This document shows, piece by piece, positions 16,620-24,847 of a stretch of 50,766 nucleotides of DNA. Under the pieces are notes generated by a model. That model was not told the origin of the DNA. It worked only from the letters and a program-made list of their open reading frames with translations, and did no database searches. How positions within the stretch are numbered: position 1 is the first letter of the stretch; each line of letters starts with the position of its first letter. Where the stretch lies: positions 1 to 50,766 of the forward strand of contig CAZVRZ010000019.1 of NCBI GenBank assembly GCA_964629965.1, given 5' to 3'. The DNA comes from CAZVRZ01 sp964629965. Lineage in GTDB: Bacteria > Chloroflexota > Anaerolineae > Anaerolineales > UBA4823. A program made the position numbers and the translations under genes.

Positions 16620-17363
16620 ATGGAGCAATATTTTGTCAAAGATTATACGGGCGATCCTTTTTTGTTTTTGGGAATACATCACATCGTGACCATGTTGATC
16701 CTGGTCGCAATCAATATGTCCTGGGTCTTCCTGCGGAACAGGATGGATGAAAAGGCGCGCCGGACAGTTCGCATTACCATTGCGGTTGTGCTGTTGGTCA
16801 ATGAGCTTTCCTGGCATATCTGGAATTGGGCAGTCGGTCAATGGAATATCCAGACCATGCTGCCGTTACACATTTGCAGCGTGACGCTTTTTGCCAGCAT
16901 CTACATGCTGCTCACTCGAAATTATTCTATCTATGAATTTGCTTATTTCCTGGGCATTGGAACTGCCAGCCAAGCCGTGCTGACGCCGGATTGTGGCATT
17001 TATGGGTATCCGCACTATCGTTTCTTTCAGACCTTTATTTCTCATGGTGGAATCGTGACTGCAGCAATCTATATGACGGTTGTTGAAGGCTTCCGTCCCA
17101 CCCTTCGCTCGCTTTTACGCGTGGCGATCTGGGGAAACGTCTACATGCTGGTGGTTACGGGCATCAACCTGCTGATTGGCAGCAACTATATGTTCACTTT
17201 ACACAAGCCCGAAACAGCCAGCCTGTTTGATGTGTTGGGTCCGTGGCCCTGGTATCTGGTGATCACGGAGGGGATTGCGCTGGTGGTTTTCTTGTTGTTG
17301 TATTTGCCGTTTTTTATCAGCGATCGCAGGAAAACCCAAGCGGCTCTTCCTGCGATGGGATGA
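16620..17363 (+). CDS. YwaF/TIGR02206-family integral membrane protein
   Basis: 247 residues with AGGAG just upstream of ATG. Six or seven transmembrane helices are visible. Characteristic polar positions lie in helices: GIHHIVTMLIL near residue 18, ELSWHIWNW near 63, LPLHICSVTLF near 80, and PDCGIYGYPHYRFFQTFISHGG near 122 (given in part: PHYRFFQTFISHGG). The His/Asn pattern fits the conserved TIGR02206 family, whose activity is unknown. There is no operon partner. Confidence 0.85.
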   Translation: MEQYFVKDYTGDPFLFLGIHHIVTMLILVAINMSWVFLRNRMDEKARRTVRITIAVVLLVNELSWHIWNWAVGQWNIQTMLPLHICSVTLFASIYMLLTRNYSIYEFAYFLGIGTASQAVLTPDCGIYGYPHYRFFQTFISHGGIVTAAIYMTVVEGFRPTLRSLLRVAIWGNVYMLVVTGINLLIGSNYMFTLHKPETASLFDVLGPWPWYLVITEGIALVVFLLLYLPFFISDRRKTQAALPAMG

Positions 17364-17429
17364 GGTATACCACCGGCGTGCAAGAATAGACAACTTGCAA
17401 AATTGCCAGTCAAAATATCCGGTTTTATA

Positions 17430-17458
17430 TTGACTCCCGGGTGTTTTTATGTGATACT
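17430..17458 (+). promoter_or_regulatory. Strong sigma70 promoter of a short structured transcript
   Basis: TTGACT (17430-17435) and GATACT (17453-17458) are separated by exactly 17 bases, predicting initiation near 17465. Nothing longer than an 18-codon ORF lies downstream before the hairpin at 17592, and the next gene is on the other strand. Confidence 0.65.
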
Positions 17459-17520
17459 ATTTTCAAGTGGAATAACCACTGCTCCTCTGCTATCCCACCC
17501 AAGAGGAGGTGATGCCTAAC

Positions 17521-17577
17521 ATGGACCATAGTAGTTACCAACCCAGCGCTGCGGCATCCCTCCTCACAGTAGGATAA
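17521..17577 (+). CDS. 18-residue leader-like peptide with perfect Shine-Dalgarno
   Basis: The ORF MDHSSYQPSAAASLLTVG ends in TAA. It is preceded by AGGAGGTGAT (17504-17513), a ten-base complement of the 16S anti-SD, which is stronger than any other site in the window. An in-frame ATG at 17512 would add three residues but lies inside the Shine-Dalgarno. The stop codon falls in the loop of an 11-bp hairpin, so translation would disturb that stem. The peptide has no run of one amino acid as in classic attenuators. It could be a regulatory leader, a small protein, or a chance ORF. Confidence 0.45.
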   Translation: MDHSSYQPSAAASLLTVG

Positions 17578-17591
17578 GGTGCCGCAGCGCA

Positions 17592-17624
17592 ACAGAAGGC
17601 CGTCTGAAAAGGCGGCTTTCTGGT
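17592..17624 (+). terminator. Terminator-like hairpin after the short transcript
   Basis: CAGAAGGCCGTC pairs with GGCGGCTTTCTG (12 pairs including two G-T) around TGAAAA, followed by GTTT. It lies directly between the short RNA and the convergent HAD gene, and may act in both directions. Confidence 0.6.
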
Positions 17625-18296
17625 TTAAGCCGGCTGGCAGTTATGGGCCAGCTCGATCAGGTTGGCTAAAGGCATTTCATGTAGCGATTCCAGCCGCAGA
17701 TCAGCCCGGCTGAGATCCAGGCGTCGTGTCATTTCATTGGGAATGGCCACGCAGAATAAACCCGCTCGCTTGGCAGCCAGGATGCCATTGGGGGAATCTT
17801 CCAGTGCTATTGTCTGGGAGGCTGAAACCCTCAGGCAATCTAATGCTGTTAAGTATAAAGCTGGATCGGGCTTGGTGATGGCGACATCATCCTTGCCGCG
17901 CACGCAGTCGAAATAATCCAGTAATTCCAGGCGTTTCAAATGACCTGTAACCCAGCGGCAGGATGAGCTGGATGCCAGCCCGATCTTTAAACCCAGTTGA
18001 GCAGCCGAGCTCAGGTACTCAGCCACGCCCGGTAAGATGGGTTGGGCTTCGACCAATTCCAGCTCGCGTTTTCGGCGCAATGTTAGCAGCTCTTCTTTGT
18101 TGAGGGGATAATTCACCAGTGTTTGCAGATGTTCAAAAGCGTCAAACGGCTCTTCGTACGTACCGATCACAGTTGCCCACAATTCCAAGGGCAGGTGCTG
18201 CTGGTGTGCAGCATACATTTCTTCCCAGGATTGATAAACCGGGCTTTCGGTTTCCAGAATAAGCCCATCGAAATCGAAGATCAATGCTTGGATCAT
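17625..18296 (-). CDS. HAD-superfamily phosphatase/phosphoglucomutase-like hydrolase
   Basis: 223 residues. Motif I FDFDGLILETE at residues 8-18 carries the nucleophile Asp and the DxD general acid. A helical cap follows (about 20-85), then motif II in GLASSSSCRW (about 110), the Lys of motif III in VAITKPDPALYL (about 146) and acidic motif IV in ALEDSPNGILAAKRAG (about 170). This is subfamily IA, like beta-phosphoglucomutase and phosphoglycolate-type phosphatases; the substrate cannot be read from sequence. AGGAG lies 11 bases upstream of the ATG. Confidence 0.9.
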   Translation of the reverse strand: MIQALIFDFDGLILETESPVYQSWEEMYAAHQQHLPLELWATVIGTYEEPFDAFEHLQTLVNYPLNKEELLTLRRKRELELVEAQPILPGVAEYLSSAAQLGLKIGLASSSSCRWVTGHLKRLELLDYFDCVRGKDDVAITKPDPALYLTALDCLRVSASQTIALEDSPNGILAAKRAGLFCVAIPNEMTRRLDLSRADLRLESLHEMPLANLIELAHNCQPA

Positions 18297-18499
18297 GAAG
18301 GATTGCGCTCCTAATGCAGTTAGGTGTGCACCGGCTGGGCCTTCGACGGGTTTCTGCCGGTAACAGGGGGATTATACTTCGTGTTTGGCCTAACCGATTA
18401 ACAACCTTTTCTTGCGCCCTGCAGGGATTTACCCTAATCCATCGACAGGGTTGGCGCGAGAGATGGAAATTTTGTGATAAAATACGGCTTGCTTAGCAT

Positions 18500-18571
18500 G
18501 CGGGCGTCGCCAAGTGGTAAGGCATCAGCCTTCCAAGCTGACATTCGCCAGTTCGAATCTGGTCGCCCGCT
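18500..18571 (+). tRNA. tRNA-Gly (TCC)
   Basis: The acceptor GCGGGCG (18500-18506) pairs with CGCCCGC (18564-18570). The anticodon loop CTTCCAA gives TCC. T stem CCAG/CTGG surrounds TTCGAAT. Its acceptor matches the tRNA-Gly(GCC) at the window start. No CCA is encoded. Confidence 0.93.
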
Positions 18572-18644
18572 CTGGTAAAGCCGCCAGCCATCCGTTCCCT
18601 ATTTGCCGGAAGTGTGGCTGGCAGCGGCAAGTTGCCCATTTGTT

Positions 18645-18716
18645 GGGCCCGTAGCTCAGCGGCAGAGCGGACGGCTCATAACCGTTTGGTCGCAGGTTCG
18701 AACCCTGCCGGGCCCA
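18645..18716 (+). tRNA. tRNA with CAT anticodon (elongator Met, possibly Ile2)
   Basis: GGGCCCG (18645-18651) pairs with CGGGCCC (18709-18715), discriminator A. The anticodon loop CTCATAA gives CAT. The anticodon stem lacks the three G-C pairs of initiators, and the acceptor end is paired, so it is not fMet. A lysidine-modified Ile tRNA cannot be excluded. It lies 73 bases after tRNA-Gly. Confidence 0.9.
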
Positions 18717-18770
18717 CAGTTGCTTACAACGCCAGCACCAGATAGCGCAGATAGGCTCACAGCTCCTTAA

Positions 18771-18790
18771 CCCAGGCAGAAATGCCTGGG
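18771..18790 (+). other. Hairpin downstream of the tRNA pair
   Basis: CCCAGGCA (18771-18778) and TGCCTGGG (18783-18790) form an eight-base perfect stem with a GAAA-type loop. No U-tract follows, so it is either a processing/decay barrier or a weak terminator for the two tRNAs. Confidence 0.4.
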
Positions 18791-18897
18791 CAAGATCTGA
18801 TGCTTGGTAACTAAATGGCGAGCGAATGATGCCAATAGGATGCATGATAAACTCTGGTTGCCTGGGGTGTAACTTCATGGTTCCCGTAAATTACTGA

Positions 18898-19911
18898 TCA
18901 CCGATCGTTTCTAGGGTAGAGCTCCCACATCCGGGTTAATTCATCTGCTTCACAATGAATCTCCTGGTAATGCCGGATCTGTCCCTCTTGAGTAATCTGT
19001 ACACCCTGGCCATCAATCACCTGGCCGACATCGGCGAAGTGAATGCCTTTTTCCGCCAGCCGGAGTCTGGCGGATTCAACGTATTCAGGTGGGATTGTGG
19101 CAACCAGGGTCCCTGATGAAATCATCGTCAGTGGATCGAATTGGTAAGCTCTGGCAAAACGGGAAACAATTGGTGGGATGGGAATGCGCCCGGCATCCAC
19201 CTGCATACCAACTTCAGACAACTTGGCAATCTCTAACAGGGTTTCCAACAGTCCCCCGCGTGTCACATCGTGCATCGCTGTTGCACCATGTTCAGCCAAT
19301 GCTAATGCCTCGGGGATGATGCTCACCTCCGTCATCAATTGGCGCGCTTCCATAAGCTCGCCCTCGCTTAGCCCCAATCGCCAGGCAACCTGCGCAAAAT
19401 CATAAGCAAGGATGGCTGTGCCCTCAAGGGCAATCCCCTTTGTAACAAAGATATGATCCCCAACCTGTGCGCCTTTGGTACACACAGGCGCGCGGCCGGA
19501 CATGGTTCCCAATGCAGTGACCGCAACCAAAGGTCTGGATAAGTTGGCAGAATACCCGGTGTGCCCGCCAATGATGGAGACCCCCGTTTCACGCGCCGCT
19601 CGGCTGATGTCGCCCATAATTTCATCCAGGAGCTGCTCATCTTCTTTCTTGGGCACCAGAACCAGCAGCAAGACCCAACGCGGCGGAGCGCCGCTGGTGG
19701 CGATATCGTTACAGGCCACATGCATGGCGAGCCAACCGATGTTTTTCACCGCCCCAACGATTGGGTCTAGGTGGGAGATCAAAATACCATTGTCTATCCT
19801 CGTTAGCGCCACATCCTCGCCAAAAACTGCGCCCAGGATTACGTCTGGGTCTTGCGATACCAGGTGAGGGTGAACACACCGGTTCAGAACATCGAGTGAA
19901 AACTTGGACAT
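18898..19911 (-). CDS. AIR synthase-related protein (HypE-like)
   Basis: 337 residues with GGAGGTATCTA before the ATG. This is the two-domain PurM/HypE/ThiL/SelD fold: FGEDVALTRID and LISHLDPIVGAVKNIG near residues 30-60, VACNDIATSGAPP near 68, and IIGGHTGYSANLSRP near 115 for ATP/substrate binding; the second domain has MHDVTRGGLLETL near 220. It lacks the SelD N-terminal Cys/Sec motif and the C-terminal C-C-G of HypE, so I do not assign selenophosphate synthase or hydrogenase maturation. It is last in the 20-gene minus-strand array, after the radical SAM gene. Confidence 0.85.
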   Translation of the reverse strand: MSKFSLDVLNRCVHPHLVSQDPDVILGAVFGEDVALTRIDNGILISHLDPIVGAVKNIGWLAMHVACNDIATSGAPPRWVLLLVLVPKKEDEQLLDEIMGDISRAARETGVSIIGGHTGYSANLSRPLVAVTALGTMSGRAPVCTKGAQVGDHIFVTKGIALEGTAILAYDFAQVAWRLGLSEGELMEARQLMTEVSIIPEALALAEHGATAMHDVTRGGLLETLLEIAKLSEVGMQVDAGRIPIPPIVSRFARAYQFDPLTMISSGTLVATIPPEYVESARLRLAEKGIHFADVGQVIDGQGVQITQEGQIRHYQEIHCEADELTRMWELYPRNDR

Positions 19912-19934
19912 TAGATACCTCCAACATTCGATTT

Positions 19935-20882
19935 CTATTCAGGGTAATGAGCCGAGGATGCACTCCAAAAACGAACTCCATACCGCTCTACAACCTGTGC
20001 TCTGCCGCTTTTTTCTAACTCTATCAATGTCTCATTCACTTCGCCCGGCGAAAAGTGTTTTAGCGTTTCAACTAACTCTTCTTCTCGCATAGGGTGGCGG
20101 GTAATGATCCCAATGACCGCGTCCACTAACGACAGGGTACCGCTCAGGTCGAAAGATCCGCCGGCCGGATGTATAACCCTGGCGATATCGCCGAGAATAG
20201 CACGGGCGCGTAACAGACCTTCCTCGTCTGATGGCTGCACCCAGGTTTCTGCCGGGGGACGATCTGGTTGAAGAATATGGACTTCGTTGGGCTGGATTTC
20301 TTTTAGAGCGTCGGCAATTTCCATCAGGGCAGGCTCGCTATCATTTAGCCCCCGTATAAGCATGACCTCGACCCATAGCTTACCTTGATACTCTTTTCGG
20401 AAAGCAGCCAACCCATCTATCAGGCGTTTGAAACTGACCTCTGAATGAGGGCGGTTGAGCTTGCGATACAGACTGGCATTCCCCGCATCGAGGGATGGCA
20501 GCACCGCGTCGGCAGCAGATAATTCGAGGCGCACTTTGGGCTGGTAGAGCAAAGAGCCATTGGTGATGACGGCGACCGGCACGCGGGTAAGCGATTTTAC
20601 CTGCTGGATCAGCCAGCCGATGCCGGCGTGCAGGGTTGTCTCGCCAGATCCGACGAAGGTCACCCAATCGATATTACCTGGCGGGTGAGATGCCAATGCC
20701 TGTTCCACTTCGGCGAGAATCTCTTCGCGTGGAAAATACTCGCGCCGCTCGTTCACCAAGGGCTTGCTGCGCCCCAACTGGCAGTAAACGCAGTTCCAGT
20801 TGCAGGTTTTGAGTGGAACAGGGTCAATGCCTAAAGATTGCCCTAGCCGGCGTGATGGGACTGGTCCGAAAACATATTTCAT
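19935..20882 (-). CDS. Radical SAM protein, COG0731-like
   Basis: 315 residues with AGGGAGAAGTC before ATG. The [4Fe-4S]/SAM site CNWNCVYC (CxxxCxxC) is at about residues 27-34, after GPVPSRRLGQSLGID, the start typical of the COG0731 group. Later come VGSGETTLH (GGE-like), VITNGSLL and LPSLDAGNASLYRKLNRP. The C-terminal 70 residues resemble a winged helix (MREEELVETLKHFSPGEVNETLIELEKS; quoted in part: EELVETLKHFSPGEV). The family performs radical chemistry on unknown substrates. It is 12 bases from the ZIP gene and 23 from the AIR-synthase gene. Confidence 0.88.
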   Translation of the reverse strand: MKYVFGPVPSRRLGQSLGIDPVPLKTCNWNCVYCQLGRSKPLVNERREYFPREEILAEVEQALASHPPGNIDWVTFVGSGETTLHAGIGWLIQQVKSLTRVPVAVITNGSLLYQPKVRLELSAADAVLPSLDAGNASLYRKLNRPHSEVSFKRLIDGLAAFRKEYQGKLWVEVMLIRGLNDSEPALMEIADALKEIQPNEVHILQPDRPPAETWVQPSDEEGLLRARAILGDIARVIHPAGGSFDLSGTLSLVDAVIGIITRHPMREEELVETLKHFSPGEVNETLIELEKSGRAQVVERYGVRFWSASSAHYPE

Positions 20883-20894
20883 GACTTCTCCCTC

Positions 20895-21629
20895 TTAGCC
20901 TTTCGAAATAACAATTAAAACAGCGATCAGGATGCCAGCCCCCAATGAGATCAGCGTATATTTCCGGTTTTCTTTTTCAACGGCAGGAAGCAAGTGAGAA
21001 GCGCCCACATAAACCAGCGCCCCGGCCGAAACTGCCAAGAGGTTACCCAAAGTCGCCCGATCAATCTTGCTGATAAATGGGAAGGAAATCAGTGTTCCTA
21101 AGGGTGTGGATATGGCCGTCGCCAGGAATGCATATAAAGCCGCTTTCTTTTGCGAAAAGCCGGCGCGCTTCAAAAGCAAGAAGGTAACAACCCCTTCGGG
21201 AAATTCGTGAAGCACCATGCCGGTCGCAGCCAGAGCGCCAGTGAAGATGCTGACGTTGAAAGTTATGGAGTAGATGACCCCATCGATGAATGAGTGTAAG
21301 CCAATGCCAAGCATGGGGATAATGCCGATTGAAAGGTCGGTGCAATCACGTTCATTACACACAAACACAGTCAAAAAGCGATTGAAGAGATAAAGTCCCA
21401 TATACCCGATCAACAGGTATATGGGCGCTGTCTCGTTCATGCCAAATGATTCTGGAATGATGTGGATAAAAGATACAGAAATCAGCAAGCCAGCGGCAAA
21501 GCTCATGAAATAGACAATATTTCGGTTACCCCATTTTTCATACTTACTGATGGTATAGATACCAATTGTTGTGACGAGACATGCCAAGGTACTGGTTATG
21601 AGTACAGTTCCAAAGGTGGTTATAGACAT
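20895..21629 (-). CDS. ZIP-family divalent metal transporter
   Basis: 244 residues from MSITTFG, which has AGGA at good spacing; 20 earlier codons are rejected. About eight hydrophobic helices are present. The metal-conducting residues of ZIP helices IV and V are visible as HSFIDGVIYS (about residue 112) and HEFPEGVVTFLLL (about 140). A short loop with CNERDCTD lies between helices III and IV and may bind metal. It should import Zn, Fe or Mn. Its place in an array of iron-sulfur and metal proteins suggests metal supply for cofactor assembly. Confidence 0.9.
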   Translation of the reverse strand: MSITTFGTVLITSTLACLVTTIGIYTISKYEKWGNRNIVYFMSFAAGLLISVSFIHIIPESFGMNETAPIYLLIGYMGLYLFNRFLTVFVCNERDCTDLSIGIIPMLGIGLHSFIDGVIYSITFNVSIFTGALAATGMVLHEFPEGVVTFLLLKRAGFSQKKAALYAFLATAISTPLGTLISFPFISKIDRATLGNLLAVSAGALVYVGASHLLPAVEKENRKYTLISLGAGILIAVLIVISKG

Positions 21630-21666
21630 AGATGCATCCTGTTTTGTGCTCGTATTTGTAAATCGT

Positions 21667-22578
21667 TCATTCAGGCGGATAGCAGTCAAATTGGCGATAA
21701 AGCCAGTGTGTCATTGCCAGTGCGCCTACGTTGGAGTGCGCCAACACTTGCGTCCCTACTGGCTGCATAATATGATTGGCAACCATCGGACATTTGACCT
21801 TGAACAAGAAGAAAAGATTGCCTGACTGATGGCTGAGTGACTCGAAATTTCCCTGCCCCTTGGCAATGATCAAGTCGGCCTCGGCAAAGCGATGGCGAAA
21901 TTCCTGGCTGCAATCACCCAGGAGCGTACCCGGAGCATCCGACCCGTTATCAACAACCTCGACAATTTCGTCCAGGCCCACGGCCCGCGCATCAACCAGC
22001 GTGGCATCATTAATCACAGGGGCGCCGCGTACAACGAGGGTAACGCGCTTGGGTAAAATTTGCTCAATCAAAAGCCGGTCAAAAGCAATCTCGCCGGCAT
22101 TATCAGCCAGGTACAGGATGGATCGCGCTTTGGCAAGCGCCTGACAAAACAACTCCTGTTCCCCGTAGAATGGCTCTGACAGGGCTTGCTGCACAGCCTG
22201 ATGCATATCTGCTTCAGATACATTCCCGTTAACGCCCATATCAATCATATTTCCTGCAATTGCAATACGGGCTGCTGCTATCAGGGGGGATCTGGAAGAT
22301 TGGATTTCGGCCCTGAGCTCAGGAAGTAATTCGATAGCCATGCAGTTTTGCCGAGTCTTTGCTGCAAGATAGGGGTCGTCTATGCCCGTTATCTCGCGTA
22401 ACCGCCGGTGGATACGCTGCGCCATGGCTGGCGGCGACTGATTTAAATCCATCTCTTCAGTCCAATGCAAAACCTCGCGCATAACCTGCTCGTGAACAGC
22501 AGGATCTGCAGATACCAATCTAGCCGCTTCCAGAGCTTGTCTCAAGAGACAGGGGATACAGTCCAATGAAGTGTTCAT
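21667..22578 (-). CDS. DUF89/ARMT1-like metal-dependent phosphatase
   Basis: 303 residues. The N-terminus has the family's CIPCLLRQALEAARL (residues 6-20) with the paired cysteines of the bacterial/archaeal subgroup. The active site follows in ILYLADNAGEIAFDRLLIE (about 155-175; Asp/Asn/Glu bind metal) and ADLIIAKGQGNFESL (about 235). DUF89 enzymes hydrolyse phosphometabolites and are thought to repair damaged ones. It starts 6 bases after the deformylase stop with no Shine-Dalgarno of its own, so translational coupling is likely. Confidence 0.88.
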   Translation of the reverse strand: MNTSLDCIPCLLRQALEAARLVSADPAVHEQVMREVLHWTEEMDLNQSPPAMAQRIHRRLREITGIDDPYLAAKTRQNCMAIELLPELRAEIQSSRSPLIAAARIAIAGNMIDMGVNGNVSEADMHQAVQQALSEPFYGEQELFCQALAKARSILYLADNAGEIAFDRLLIEQILPKRVTLVVRGAPVINDATLVDARAVGLDEIVEVVDNGSDAPGTLLGDCSQEFRHRFAEADLIIAKGQGNFESLSHQSGNLFFLFKVKCPMVANHIMQPVGTQVLAHSNVGALAMTHWLYRQFDCYPPE

Positions 22579-22584
22579 GATATG

Positions 22585-23127
22585 TTACAAAGTTACCGAT
22601 ACCCGTACCGTTTCGCCATGCTCATTTTCGCTCAGTGTGTACAAATCCTGTAGATTTTCAATACGGTCAATAAAGAGCACGCCATCCAGGTGATCAATTT
22701 CGTGATGGATAATCACGGCATTGAAACCCTCATAAACCCGATCAAAAGGTTTCCCGTCCTCGTCCAGTCCTGTGATGCGGAGATGATGTGGCCGAGTTGT
22801 CTCGCCATATAGATCTGGAAAACTCAGGCAGCCATCGAAATCTCTATGTTCGCCGCTGGCCTCAACGATCTCGGGGTTTATCATGGCCATAGCCGGGCCA
22901 GCCTGCCACTTTTCATCCACAAGCGCCCCTGGGCAGACAACCACTACTCGCTTGTGAACATTGATTTGCGGCGCTGCCAGACCAATACCATCGGAATGGG
23001 CTTCCAGGGTATCTTTGAGATCTCTAATTAACCGACGAGCCTTCAGGTTGACGAGCGAAACTGCCTTGCTCTTTTTCCGCAGGGCCGCTTTGTGCTCGGA
23101 ATATAGGATGATTTCACGAACTGCCAT
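22585..23127 (-). CDS. def: Peptide deformylase
   Basis: 180 residues with GGAGG before the ATG. It removes the formyl group from new N-terminal methionines. Motif 1 GIGLAAPQ (about 48-55), motif 2 DGCLSFP (about 98-104; the metal-binding Cys, with Asp for the usual Glu) and motif 3 HHEIDHLDG (about 138-146) are intact. It is not beside fmt, the usual partner, but inside the long minus-strand array between a threonine-synthase fusion and DUF89. Confidence 0.93.
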   Translation of the reverse strand: MAVREIILYSEHKAALRKKSKAVSLVNLKARRLIRDLKDTLEAHSDGIGLAAPQINVHKRVVVVCPGALVDEKWQAGPAMAMINPEIVEASGEHRDFDGCLSFPDLYGETTRPHHLRITGLDEDGKPFDRVYEGFNAVIIHHEIDHLDGVLFIDRIENLQDLYTLSENEHGETVRVSVTL

Positions 23128-23166
23128 TTCTGCCTCCGTTCAACGTAACTTTCTCACAAAGGCCAA

Positions 23167-24831
23167 TTATCGTAAAAGCGCTTTCACTTCTTCCAAAAGC
23201 TCATCACTCATAAAGCCGCCTTTTTGCATCAACGCCTGGATTTGACCCTGCAGGCGATTCTTTTCATCCCGCGTCAGCTCTTTGGCCGTGGAGACAATGA
23301 CAGGGAGTTGGGCCGTCTCGGGGTCATTTTTTAGGTTGTCTAAAACTGCAAACCCGTCCAGTTCAGGCATCATTAGATCTAAGATCAGCAAGTCCGGGTG
23401 CTCTTTGGATACCAGTTCTAAGGTCTCACGCCCGTTGGCGGCCTCAAAAAAGGTATATTCGCCTTGCGATTGTAAAATACGGCGCACCAGGCGGCGTGCA
23501 TCGACGGCATCATCTGCGATGAGAATGCGCGGGAACCGTTCTGGAGCCACTCGGTTGAGTGCGGCCAACAATCCTTCTTCCTGGGGCTTACTTTCTTCTG
23601 CCTGGGGGATTTCGATACTGCGCGCCCACCCAGAGCCCAGCACCAGGGGCTCTGCCGGCATGGTGTGCCCGGTGCAATTGATGACCACCACATCAGTCGG
23701 CTTAATAACCCCGGCATGGATCAATTTGAATACACCGGCAAAGGCCACTGCAGCCGCGGGTTCAGCTGAAATCCCTTCCATTTTTGCCAACACATGCATG
23801 GCGCGGTAGGCCTCTTCGTCGCTGACGCTTTCAAACACGCCGCGATCTTCTTTGAAGATTTTCCTCAAAAGGGAATATGTGCGCCCCGGTGTGCCGGTAG
23901 CCAGGGTTTCAATATGGGTTTTGGGGTTGGTTACTGGCGCGGCCTCTTCTTGATTTTTCTTCCAGGCATGCACCATCGGCGCGCAACCTTTAGCTTGTAT
24001 GGCGGCAATGGCCGGGGGCTGGCGAACAAAGCCCATACGCACCATTTCTTTGAAACCTTTGCTAACCCCAATGGGGCCCATCCCACCACTGATGGATTGC
24101 ACATACCAGGTGGGTGTGCGCCAGATGGCGCCAGGGTCATCGGGTATGCCAAGCTCTTCGGTGAGCTGCTCGGCAATTTCAAACGCAATGGTTTTCATAG
24201 CCTCGATCGAGGTGATCGTGCGTGCACCCCGATCCAGATAAAGGCCGCGCTGCTCGGCAAATTCTGCCGCGATCTGCTTGACCTGATCATACGTGCCGGT
24301 TACTTTCAGCACCTGGCTGCCATAGAGGGCGATTTCACGCATTTTCAGCTCTGGCACCAGGCTGGTGACGAAGGCCCACAGTTTGATTCCCGCGCGAGCG
24401 GCGTAAGCCGAGTAGGATATTGCCACGTTTCCAGTCGAGGCAGCGACCATTTCAGTAATGCCGGCCTCTTTGAGTGCTGCAATAGTTACAGCCGCCTGGC
24501 GATCCTTAAATGACGATGTGGGTCCCTGGCGTTCATCTTTGATGAAAATATTGGGACAGCCCAACATTTCGCCCAGGTTGCCGGCATGGATGAGGGGTGT
24601 TCCACCCTCGCCCAATTTCAAAGCGGGGTAGAGATTGCGAATCGGCAGCAGTTCGCTGTACCGCCAAAGGTCAAACTTGCGCCTGGCAATTATTTGTGGG
24701 AACCTGGCAGCTATTTCCTCGTAAGGGTAAAGAGCCTCTCGCCACTGGCTTTTGCAGTTTGGGCAGTGGATATCGTTCGGGTGATATGGGGTGGTATGAC
24801 CGCAATCTATGCATCGGATAGAAAATAACAT
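23167..24831 (-). CDS. Threonine synthase-like PLP enzyme fused to a receiver domain
   Basis: 554 residues with AGGAGG before ATG. N-terminal zinc ribbon (Cys7, 10, 23, 26), then a fold-type II PLP domain with the Schiff-base Lys109 in PTSSFKDRQ, ASTGNVAISYSAYAARAG near 145 and a glycine-rich phosphate loop (QSISGGMGPIG) near 250. After a linker at about 415, residues 425-550 form a complete response-regulator receiver: acidic pair in ILIADDAVD, phosphoacceptor Asp in LLILDLMMPELDGF, and T/K in IVSTAKELT. The usual ThrC makes threonine from O-phosphohomoserine; here a phosphorelay could gate the enzyme, or the enzyme domain may be a ligand sensor. No histidine kinase is adjacent. Confidence 0.9.
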   Translation of the reverse strand: MLFSIRCIDCGHTTPYHPNDIHCPNCKSQWREALYPYEEIAARFPQIIARRKFDLWRYSELLPIRNLYPALKLGEGGTPLIHAGNLGEMLGCPNIFIKDERQGPTSSFKDRQAAVTIAALKEAGITEMVAASTGNVAISYSAYAARAGIKLWAFVTSLVPELKMREIALYGSQVLKVTGTYDQVKQIAAEFAEQRGLYLDRGARTITSIEAMKTIAFEIAEQLTEELGIPDDPGAIWRTPTWYVQSISGGMGPIGVSKGFKEMVRMGFVRQPPAIAAIQAKGCAPMVHAWKKNQEEAAPVTNPKTHIETLATGTPGRTYSLLRKIFKEDRGVFESVSDEEAYRAMHVLAKMEGISAEPAAAVAFAGVFKLIHAGVIKPTDVVVINCTGHTMPAEPLVLGSGWARSIEIPQAEESKPQEEGLLAALNRVAPERFPRILIADDAVDARRLVRRILQSQGEYTFFEAANGRETLELVSKEHPDLLILDLMMPELDGFAVLDNLKNDPETAQLPVIVSTAKELTRDEKNRLQGQIQALMQKGGFMSDELLEEVKALLR

Positions 24832-24847
24832 ATGACCTCCTGTAGGC

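Larger units (their letters stand above)
17466..17624 (+). ncRNA. Compact structured RNA with internal tiny ORF (class not recognised)
   Basis: The predicted transcript contains several hairpins. AGTGG/CCACT (17466-17480) comes first. CTCCTCT (17482-17488) can pair with AGAGGAG (17502-17508), which overlaps the Shine-Dalgarno. GCGCTGCGGCA (17546-17556) pairs perfectly with TGCCGCAGCGC (17580-17590). The 23-nt loop of that 11-bp stem shows CCTCCTC (17559-17565), which can also pair with the same Shine-Dalgarno. Two segments therefore compete for one ribosome site. A terminator-like stem follows. I cannot match it to a riboswitch or known small RNA. Confidence 0.5.

Noticed and set aside
18898..19911. 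AIR-synthase-like gene as selenophosphate synthase (selD)
   Set aside because: It lacks the N-terminal Cys/Sec-containing loop of SelD; the selenoprotein gene alone is not evidence that this is selD.
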